Origin: Dysgonomonas sp. 511 | GTDB lineage: Bacteria > Bacteroidota > Bacteroidia > Bacteroidales > Dysgonomonadaceae | Direction of reading: 5' to 3' | DNA length: 42,404 bases | Assembly: GCF_010501105.1 (NCBI RefSeq) | Contig: NZ_QVMQ01000019.1 | Coordinates: 1 to 42,404 of the forward strand | In this document: positions 14,992 through 21,297 of the stretch, one piece after another | How the letters are laid out: each line of letters begins with the position of its first letter | How positions within the stretch are numbered: the first letter of the stretch is position 1 | Notes under the pieces: model-generated | Databases searched by the model: none | The model's input: the letters and a program-made list of their open reading frames with translations, nothing else | What the model was told of the DNA's origin: nothing | Made by a program: the position numbers and the translations under genes

Positions 14992-16140
14992 TTATTTAAT
15001 CAAGTCTTGTGCGATAAGCCGCGCTTCCATATCGGACTGTACATAATCTTCGTAAACAGGAGACAGTACGAAGCTGGCTTTTTGCATTGTTTTTTCTATT
15101 ACATCGCTCATCGCGGGAAAACTAACTTTATCCTGCAAAAATGCCGCCACAGCTATTTCGTTCGCTGCATTCATTATGCAAGCCATATTTCCTTTCTGAC
15201 GTGCAGCTTCGTAAGCAAACGCAAGATTGCGGAAACGGGTGGTATCGGGCTGCTCGAATGTCATCGTCCCCAGTTTGAAGAAATCGAGACGTTCGAAGTC
15301 CGACTTCAACCGTTTAGGGTACGACAAAGCATACTGTATCGGCAGGTGCATATCGGGCAAACCCAGCTGGGCTATGATAGACGAATCTTCGAACTGCACC
15401 ATAGAGTGAATGATGGATTGCGGATGTACGACAACCTCTATCTTATCAGGTTCTATGCCAAACAGCCATTTAGCTTCTATCATTTCAAGCCCCTTGTTCA
15501 TCAGTGACGCAGAGTCTATGGTAACCTTTGCGCCCATATCCCAATTGGGATGCTTAAGGGCTTCAGCTTTTGTCACCTGAGCCAACTGTTCGGCTGAGTG
15601 CTTGCGGAAAGGCCCGCCCGAAGCGGTAAGTATTATTTTTTCTACCGGATTTTGCTCACCTGTCAGGCATTGAAATATAGCTGAATGTTCGGAATCGACA
15701 GGCAAGATAGGTACTTTGTGTTCTATAGCCAAGGCTGTAATCAATTCGCCTGCTACAACAAGGGTTTCTTTATTGGCCAGCGCAATGGCTTTTCCTGCCT
15801 TAATGGCGTTTATTGTAGGCTTCAATCCCGAATAGCCAACCATCGCCGTAAGCACCATGTTTATAGGCTCGCTCTCTACTACCTGGGCAATAGAATCGCT
15901 GCCCGCCCATACCTTGATAGGATATTCGCGTAAAGCATCTTTGAGTTTGCCATACTTATCCTCGTTTGCTATAACAACAACTTCGGGCTGGAACTCTACA
16001 GCCTGCCTGATGAGCAAGTCTACATTTTCGTTAGCTGTGAGCGCATATATTTCGAAGGCTTCGGGATGCTGACGCACTATGTCGAGTGCCTGTGTACCTA
16101 TTGATCCCGTTGAGCCTAAAATTGCAATATTTCGTTTCAT
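14992..16140 (-). CDS. dxr: 1-deoxy-D-xylulose-5-phosphate reductoisomerase
   Basis: Converts DXP to 2-C-methyl-D-erythritol 4-phosphate with NADPH in the MEP isoprenoid pathway. GSTGSIGTQALDI at residues 9-21 is the nucleotide-binding turn. Metal ligands are D149, E151 (PVDSEHSA) and E219 (MNKGLEMIEA), with K216 beside them, matching D150/E152/E231 and K228 of E. coli Dxr. SASGGPFR-like ASGGPFR is the flexible-loop region. At 382 residues it is complete. It starts nine bases after the LytM gene ends. The product feeds the undecaprenyl synthase encoded elsewhere in the window. Confidence 0.96.
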   Translation of the reverse strand: MKRNIAILGSTGSIGTQALDIVRQHPEAFEIYALTANENVDLLIRQAVEFQPEVVVIANEDKYGKLKDALREYPIKVWAGSDSIAQVVESEPINMVLTAMVGYSGLKPTINAIKAGKAIALANKETLVVAGELITALAIEHKVPILPVDSEHSAIFQCLTGEQNPVEKIILTASGGPFRKHSAEQLAQVTKAEALKHPNWDMGAKVTIDSASLMNKGLEMIEAKWLFGIEPDKIEVVVHPQSIIHSMVQFEDSSIIAQLGLPDMHLPIQYALSYPKRLKSDFERLDFFKLGTMTFEQPDTTRFRNLAFAYEAARQKGNMACIMNAANEIAVAAFLQDKVSFPAMSDVIEKTMQKASFVLSPVYEDYVQSDMEARLIAQDLIK

Positions 16141-16149
16141 TATTCTTTT

Positions 16150-17019
16150 TTAAAAAGATATATAGTTTTCGGGATTTACAGCACTACCTCTGTACCATAG
16201 TTCGAAGCCGAGCTGTTGCCCTTGCGAACCGTCGCCCTTATCTTCTATTATGGCTATTGCCTCTCCCGTACGCACTTTGTCGCCCGCTTGTTTGAGCAAC
16301 ATAGAGACATTGCTATACACCGAGATAAAACCGTTCTTATGCTGTATCTGTATCGAATAACCGGCATTTATATCATATCCGGCAAACATAACCGCCCCTT
16401 CCAAAGCAGCCAGCACGGTTTCTTTTCCGGCAGTTTTCACCATTATGCCAAATTGTTTTTTCAGAGGGTCGAATTTGTTTGCTACAATTCCTTTTACCGG
16501 CTTGAAGAAGACCAACCCATCCATCGGGTTCGAGCCGTCTAAAGGCAATACCGACAAATTATATTTTTCCTCCTCTTCGTATTGTTTCACAAACCGTTTC
16601 TCCGATTTGGTCTTCTGCAAAGCAGGATCGTCGGCCGAAACGGATATCGTGTCTATCATCTTCACAGAATCTATCTGCCTTTTTCCTTCAAATACATCTT
16701 TCATATTCCGGATATAGGCCTCCTGGTAGTCGATCTCCTTCTCCAGCGAGTCGGACCTCATGGCTGCCCTCAGTGCATTCTCCCTGATTTCGGCATCCAT
16801 ATATCCCGGAAGATAGTAACGGATCGGCGTGGCAATAATGATTACGGAAGTAACGGTTATCAGCAGGAAAGCAAAAACCAACAACAGCACCGCCCCTGTG
16901 AATATGGAAGCCTTGATAGTCCAAACCTCCTCCAGGGTATTTTCATTCATTACCGAAAGTCTGTATTTGAAACGCAAGCGTTTCCAAAGATCATGTTTGT
17001 TTTTTTTATTTTTCACCAT
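16150..17019 (-). CDS. Membrane-anchored degenerate LytM (M23-like) protein
   Basis: A 289-residue protein with a basic cytoplasmic N-terminus, one transmembrane helix at about 40-63, a charged probably coiled periplasmic stretch (75-150), and an M23/LytM-like domain at about 172-285. The fold signatures are present (GYSIQIQHKNGFISVYSNVS, AGDKVRTGEAIAII), but every zinc ligand I can align is lost: HxGxD is Q189...M193, the YAH histidine is N237, and HLH is QLG at 269-271. It should therefore not cleave peptidoglycan. Degenerate LytM proteins elsewhere (EnvC, NlpD) activate amidases, which is the best guess here. It is the first gene of the dxr-rseP-metF group. Confidence 0.85.
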   Translation of the reverse strand: MVKNKKNKHDLWKRLRFKYRLSVMNENTLEEVWTIKASIFTGAVLLLVFAFLLITVTSVIIIATPIRYYLPGYMDAEIRENALRAAMRSDSLEKEIDYQEAYIRNMKDVFEGKRQIDSVKMIDTISVSADDPALQKTKSEKRFVKQYEEEEKYNLSVLPLDGSNPMDGLVFFKPVKGIVANKFDPLKKQFGIMVKTAGKETVLAALEGAVMFAGYDINAGYSIQIQHKNGFISVYSNVSMLLKQAGDKVRTGEAIAIIEDKGDGSQGQQLGFELWYRGSAVNPENYISF

Positions 17020-17087
17020 GCAGGTTTATCAACATCTAATGTCAGGCTTTATTACCCCTTAGTCTTTTTGTACAATATACCAAACTA

Positions 17088-17095
17088 CAAATTTA
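17088..17095 (-). promoter_or_regulatory. Candidate -7 box of the LytM-dxr-rseP-metF operon
   Basis: TAAATTTG on the minus strand matches TAnnTTTG and would give a leader of about 60 bases. The -33 region is weak. It is divergent from the SPT promoter about 110 bases away. Confidence 0.4.
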
Positions 17096-17199
17096 GAAAA
17101 AAACAGCCAACTTAGACAGTATGGCAGGAAAGAAAACATTAAAATATCCTTTTTGAAATTATTTACACAAAAAAAGTCTTCTTTCTGGTTTTTTTTAGC

Positions 17200-17207
17200 T
17201 ATTTTTG
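17200..17207 (+). promoter_or_regulatory. Candidate -7 box of the serine palmitoyltransferase gene
   Basis: TATTTTTG matches TAnnTTTG exactly. The leader to the ATG at 17289 would be about 75 bases. The box covers the TTG that would start a longer reading frame, which argues against that longer start. At -33 only a weak TTTCTG is present. Confidence 0.45.
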
Positions 17208-17288
17208 CAACCTGCGTTTTATGGGGTAAATCAAGTAGATAGAGCCCAAAATGCGGTAAAAAACCTTTATTTTGTTATAAAACCAAAT

Positions 17289-18482
17289 ATGAATTTATTA
17301 ACTGATAAGTTGTATCGGTATGATGCGGCCAGAAACACAAGGGCGGCAGGAATCTACCCCTATTTCAGACAAATACAAAGCGACCAGGACACTGAAGTTG
17401 TCATCAATGGCAAGAAAGTATTAATGTTCGGCTCGAATGCCTATCTGGGGCTGACCAATCACCCTAAAGTAAAAGAAGCTTCTATTGAAGCTACAAAAAA
17501 ATACGGAACAGGTATGGCCGGTTCGCGTTTTTTGAATGGTACTTTGGATATCCACATCGAACTGGAGAAAAAACTTGCAGAATTTGTAGGAAAAGAAGAC
17601 GCCATCGTTTACTCTACCGGGTTTAATGTCAATCAGGGAGTACTGTCTTGCGTTACCGGACGAGAAGATTACATATTGTGGGACGAACTCGACCATGCTT
17701 CCATCATCGAAGGATGCAGGGTTTCGTTCTCTACAAAGCTAAAGTTCAAGCACAACGACATGGCTTCGCTGGAAAAACAACTCCAGAAATGCGAGCCCGA
17801 CAAGGTGAAACTTATTGTAGTAGACGGTGTATTCAGCATGGAAGGCGACGTTGCTAAACTGCCTGAAATAGTTGAACTTTCGAAAAAATACAATGCCAAT
17901 GTTATGGTAGACGAGGCTCACAGCCTTGGCGTGCTTGGCAAAAACTATAGCGGTAAAGGATTGGTAGAACAATGCGGACTGGTAGACGATGTAGACCTGA
18001 TAATGGGTACATTCAGTAAATCGCTGGCTTCTATCGGCGGATTTATTGCCGGAAATGAAACTATACTCGACTATCTGCGCCACAACTCTCGCGCATATAT
18101 ATTCACAGCAAGTGCCACCCCGGGAGCTACAGCTGCAGCTAGTGCTGCTTTGGACATACTGAAAGCCGAACCCGAAAGAATAAAGCACCTTTGGGATATA
18201 ACCCACTATGCACTGGATGGATTCCGCGATATGGGTTGCGAAATAGGCCACACTTCTACACCTATCATCCCGCTATTTATCAGGGACAATGAAAAGACAT
18301 TCTTGATTACCAAAATGCTTTTCGAAGAAGGCGTATTTGTAAATCCGGTGGTATCTCCGGCAGTTGCCCCATCAGATACATTGATCAGATTCTCGCTAAT
18401 GGCTACACATACCAAAGAGCAGGTTGATGCCGCATTGCTAAGAATAGAAAGAGTATTCAAAAAGGTGGGAGCTCTTGTTTAG
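17289..18482 (+). CDS. spt: Serine palmitoyltransferase
   Basis: PLP-dependent enzyme of the alpha-oxoamine synthase family that condenses L-serine with palmitoyl-CoA to 3-ketodihydrosphingosine, the entry step of sphingolipid synthesis in Bacteroidota. The N-terminus (GIYPYFR...DTEV...GKKVLMFGSN.YLGLTNHPKV) closely resembles Bacteroides SPT as I recall it. PLP is bound at K244 in TFSKSLAS, with H136 (DHAS) stacking on the ring and D208/H211 in VDEAHS. It has 397 residues. An upstream TTG at 17205 keeps the frame open but overlaps the promoter box, so the ATG at 17289 is chosen. A good terminator follows. Related enzymes (KBL, BioF) are possible but fit less well. Confidence 0.93.
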   Translation: MNLLTDKLYRYDAARNTRAAGIYPYFRQIQSDQDTEVVINGKKVLMFGSNAYLGLTNHPKVKEASIEATKKYGTGMAGSRFLNGTLDIHIELEKKLAEFVGKEDAIVYSTGFNVNQGVLSCVTGREDYILWDELDHASIIEGCRVSFSTKLKFKHNDMASLEKQLQKCEPDKVKLIVVDGVFSMEGDVAKLPEIVELSKKYNANVMVDEAHSLGVLGKNYSGKGLVEQCGLVDDVDLIMGTFSKSLASIGGFIAGNETILDYLRHNSRAYIFTASATPGATAAASAALDILKAEPERIKHLWDITHYALDGFRDMGCEIGHTSTPIIPLFIRDNEKTFLITKMLFEEGVFVNPVVSPAVAPSDTLIRFSLMATHTKEQVDAALLRIERVFKKVGALV

Positions 18483-18529
18483 AATACAATAGGGCACAAC
18501 AAACATTTTTTTGAAAAATAATAAAAAAG

Positions 18530-18567
18530 ACCCTCTGCCCGTTAAAAGGTAGAGGGTTTCACTTTTA
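18530..18567 (+). terminator. Terminator after serine palmitoyltransferase
   Basis: ACCCTCTGCC (18530-18539) pairs with GGTAGAGGGT (18548-18557), ten pairs with one G-T, around CGTTAAAA, followed by TTTCACTTTT. It ends only 15 bases before the next start codon, so it could act as an attenuator for the downstream gene. Confidence 0.7.
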
Positions 18568-18581
18568 ATGGTTCAAAGTAA

Positions 18582-19901
18582 ATGATAAAGAAACTGACAA
18601 CAATTATCCTGAGTATATTATTATCCATTCCATTGTTTGCCCAATATACAGTGACGGGGGGGATGGGAGTACCATATGCCTACGATGAAAACCTGGCAGG
18701 GACAGGAATTGAGAAAATATATCTGCTCAACTCGCTATCGAATGCCACTATACAATATAAGTCGTCGGCTATATCCGTCAATTTCTACTACTACACCAAC
18801 ACTTTATCCGACAAGGTACAAGTACCGGCATCAGACATCAGTTCGTCGTCGAGCGGAGGTGAAACAACATATACCATCTCCAACATACAAGATAGCCGGG
18901 GATATATGGCTGAAGAAAACGATGTATTAAAAGCCGCTGTATGGATTGTCGACTATCAACAGCATCAGCCGGCATTAAGCTCCGTATCTGTAATAGAAAA
19001 CGAGGACAAATGCGAGAATATAAAGCTTTTCATTGACAAATCGGACGAACTATCTTTCTATACTGTTGGCGGGAGCAAAAGGAATATCAGCCGCAAATAT
19101 ACCATTTCTTACAACAACCTGGAATGGAACGGCAATAGTGAAGCGTTTGAAGATAAGGAAACAATCATATCCGAAAGGGAAATAGGAACGGAGATTATCA
19201 TAAATGCCCCTCTGATGGATACTAAGTTCACGTTGCAAGGCGACCAGTTTGCCAAGCACTTCGGACAGGCAAAAACGGTGGAGTCTGCCCCCTATCGGGC
19301 AATAGCTGTGGAAGCCCATATGATAACCGTTCAGGAAAAACGAAACATTGCCAATGAAGTACGCACCGAAGGCACGGACCTGGGCGGATCGGCACCTGTG
19401 ACTATCAACTTCTACGGATATGGCAACGAGCCTGTCGCGGGGTATTACACATGGTTTATATACAACAAAAGGGATATGAACAACCCCGTAGCCCGCTATA
19501 CCGACAAAGATATAAAATACGCATTCGAAGAATCGGGAGACTTTATTGTAAAACTGGAAGTGGCAGAAAGCACTTCTATTTGTTCTGATACGACAAGTGT
19601 AGAGTTTAAAGTTACCGAGTCGTTTCTCGACATTCCCAATTATTTCTCTCCGGGGGATTCTCCGGGGTCGAACGATGAATTCAGGGTAGCCTACAAATCA
19701 CTGGTCAAGTTTAAATGCACCATCTTCAACAGGTGGGGGCAGAAACTATATGAGTCCACCGATCCGGCTAAGGGATGGGATGGCAGGTACGGAGGCAGAT
19801 ATGTGAATACCGGCGTTTATTTTTACGTAATAGAGGCATTAGGTTCGGACGGCATTAAATATAAGAAAGGCGGAGACATAAATGTCATAAGGAGCAAATA
19901 G
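18582..19901 (+). CDS. PKD-domain protein with T9SS type-B sorting domain
   Basis: A 439-residue secreted protein. Signal peptide 1-20 (ending LFA-Q), an N-terminal region of unknown fold (about 21-255), a PKD-like domain (about 265-345, with YTWFIYNK and YAFEESGDFIVKLEV), and a C-terminal gliding-motility-associated (type-B T9SS) domain at about 350-439. The last has its hallmarks: FSPGDSPGSNDEFRV, IFNRWGQKLYES, WDGRYGG, NTGVYFYVIE, KKGGDINVIR. Such proteins are carried across the outer membrane by the type IX system and kept at or released from the surface. The specific function is unknown. It lies 99 bases after SPT on the same strand with a terminator between them. Confidence 0.85.
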   Translation: MIKKLTTIILSILLSIPLFAQYTVTGGMGVPYAYDENLAGTGIEKIYLLNSLSNATIQYKSSAISVNFYYYTNTLSDKVQVPASDISSSSSGGETTYTISNIQDSRGYMAEENDVLKAAVWIVDYQQHQPALSSVSVIENEDKCENIKLFIDKSDELSFYTVGGSKRNISRKYTISYNNLEWNGNSEAFEDKETIISEREIGTEIIINAPLMDTKFTLQGDQFAKHFGQAKTVESAPYRAIAVEAHMITVQEKRNIANEVRTEGTDLGGSAPVTINFYGYGNEPVAGYYTWFIYNKRDMNNPVARYTDKDIKYAFEESGDFIVKLEVAESTSICSDTTSVEFKVTESFLDIPNYFSPGDSPGSNDEFRVAYKSLVKFKCTIFNRWGQKLYESTDPAKGWDGRYGGRYVNTGVYFYVIEALGSDGIKYKKGGDINVIRSK

Positions 19902-19907
19902 AAACAC

Positions 19908-20094
19908 AAAAAAGGTGTTGTCCCAAAAGGAATCATCCGCTTCATTGCTTCATTTATTAGCCATCGGTCACATACCTTTGTATGCTCCCTTCTGTCTAAA
20001 AATGAGCGGCTTCGCATCTAATCACTTTTTGAACTCTTCACTACAGAAACACGAGAAAGGTGTCCCTACTTACTTTTGGGACACCTTCTTTTTT
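19908..20094. repeat. Small element with terminal inverted repeats (MITE-like)
   Basis: The left end (19908-19929) reads AAAAAAGGTGTTGTCCCAAAAG and the right end (20073-20094) is its near-perfect inverse, lacking only two bases. The interior has no plausible gene. It includes a hairpin CATAC/GTATG (around 19971-19985) and the string GGTCACATAC...GTATGCTCCC, which resembles short palindromic patterns repeated in other bacterial genomes. It fills the gap between two convergent genes, and its right end forms a terminator. Confidence 0.5.
20057..20094 (+). terminator. Terminator after the T9SS type-B gene
   Basis: AAGGTGTCCC (20057-20066) pairs perfectly with GGGACACCTT (20078-20087) around an 11-base loop, followed by CTTTTTT. 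It is strongest on the plus strand; the minus strand has only a short T-run after the stem. Confidence 0.75.
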
Positions 20095-20122
20095 ATATAT
20101 TTCAACGCTAAAATCTAAACTC

Positions 20123-20626
20123 TTAGTCTGTTATACCAAGTTTAGTTTTTACCAGTTTGCTTGCATCTACTGCCGAAGGGCTTACATACATCAAAGAAGC
20201 TGCATCAAGGATATATCCATAGTTTTGTTCTTTACCTACATCCTGAATAGCTTGTCTCATCTTTTGTTGAAGAGGAGCCAGCAATGCTTGTTGCTCTTTC
20301 TCAAGTTCTACCTGACTGTCTTGCAGGAATTTTTGATATCTGGCCTGAAGATTCTCAATTTGAGTCTGTCTGTCTATAGCAATACTTTGAGTGATACTAT
20401 CCGATGGTGTCTTTTGGAATTTTTCAATCAAATCGTTATACTCTTTTTCGATAGCGGCTGCGTTTTTCCTTATAGTTTCGCTTTTTGACGCAAGTTTGGT
20501 TTCTACCTCTTTTAGCTCAGGCATTTTAGAAAAAATCTCATTCGCATTGATATATGCAAGTTTATCCTGTGCAAATATCGCCATAGGAGCTATTACCAAT
20601 AGTAATAGTGTTAGTTTTTTCAACAT
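20123..20626 (-). CDS. skp: Skp/OmpH-family periplasmic chaperone (second copy)
   Basis: A 167-residue exported protein with signal peptide MLKKLTLLLLVIAPMAIFA-Q and the OmpH/Skp pattern: KLAYINANEIFSKMPE at the N-terminus, a long charged coiled-coil (about residues 40-120), and a closing YGYILDAASLMYVSP strand. Skp-type chaperones hold unfolded outer-membrane proteins on the way to BamA. It is the last gene of the uppS-bamA-skp-skp order, 62 bases after the other skp. Paired skp genes next to bamA are usual in Bacteroidota. Confidence 0.92.
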   Translation of the reverse strand: MLKKLTLLLLVIAPMAIFAQDKLAYINANEIFSKMPELKEVETKLASKSETIRKNAAAIEKEYNDLIEKFQKTPSDSITQSIAIDRQTQIENLQARYQKFLQDSQVELEKEQQALLAPLQQKMRQAIQDVGKEQNYGYILDAASLMYVSPSAVDASKLVKTKLGITD

Positions 20627-20688
20627 AGTTTAAAAGTTCTTAGTTCTTTAATTGGTTAATTCAAATTTATGAGAGCAAATATATATAA

Positions 20689-21204
20689 TTATTTCGAATA
20701 TCCCAGTTTTGCCAGAACGTCATTGCTAATATCAATTCTAGGAGATGCAAAAATAACACTTTCTGCCGAGGCTCTATCCAAAATTAACTGATATCCTTTT
20801 TGCTCCGATATCTCTTTTACTGCATTGTATATCTCATCTTGTATAGGTTTTACCAACGCTTCCCTTTTTTTGAAAAGTTCGCCTTCGGCCCCGAAATATT
20901 TTTTATTGAGCTCTTGTATGCCTCTCTCTTTTTCCACTATTGCATTTTCCCTTTGGGTCTTTTGCTCAGCTGACAGGAACACAAGGTCGGATTGATACGA
21001 TTTGTACATATTCTTCACTTCCTGTTGTGCTTTTTCTACTTCTCCCTGCCATTTCTTCGACATAACTTCCAATTGTTCCTGAGCAGTCTCATAGCTGCTT
21101 ATATTTTTCAGGATATATTCCATATCAATCAATGCAAATTTCTGGGCATAACTACAAGTTATAATTCCCACAAACAAGGCACACAACAATACAATTCTTT
21201 TCAT
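20689..21204 (-). CDS. skp: Skp/OmpH-family periplasmic chaperone (first copy)
   Basis: A 171-residue exported protein with a signal peptide of about 20 residues (ending SYA-Q), KFALIDMEYILKNISSYETA at the mature N-terminus, a coiled-coil arm (about 40-125) and the closing YQLILDRASAESVIFASP strand. It differs clearly from its neighbour, so the two are old paralogues rather than a recent duplication. It follows bamA after 93 bases, a gap that holds an 18-base near-palindrome, and may have its own regulation. Confidence 0.92.
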   Translation of the reverse strand: MKRIVLLCALFVGIITCSYAQKFALIDMEYILKNISSYETAQEQLEVMSKKWQGEVEKAQQEVKNMYKSYQSDLVFLSAEQKTQRENAIVEKERGIQELNKKYFGAEGELFKKREALVKPIQDEIYNAVKEISEQKGYQLILDRASAESVIFASPRIDISNDVLAKLGYSK

Positions 21205-21221
21205 TACATCTATTTTTTGGT

Positions 21222-21239
21222 GTCATATAATTAGATGAC
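21222..21239. promoter_or_regulatory. Near-palindrome upstream of the skp pair
   Basis: GTCATATAATTAGATGAC matches its own reverse complement at 16 of 18 positions and lies 18 bases before the first skp start codon. It could be an operator or a chance AT-rich palindrome; nothing else supports it. Confidence 0.25.
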
Positions 21240-21297
21240 CAATTTACATATTTGTTTATTCCCTTCTGTTTTAAAGAATGTTAAATAAACACATCAT

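Noticed and set aside
17205..17288. Longer serine palmitoyltransferase starting with TTG at 17205
   Set aside because: The TTG overlaps the best -7 promoter box, and the ATG at 17289 gives the N-terminus expected for Bacteroides-type SPT.
19823..20017. Minus-strand reading frame over the element at 19908-20094
   Set aside because: It overlaps the end of the T9SS-type-B gene antisense and reads through the inverted-repeat end; no transposase motif is present.
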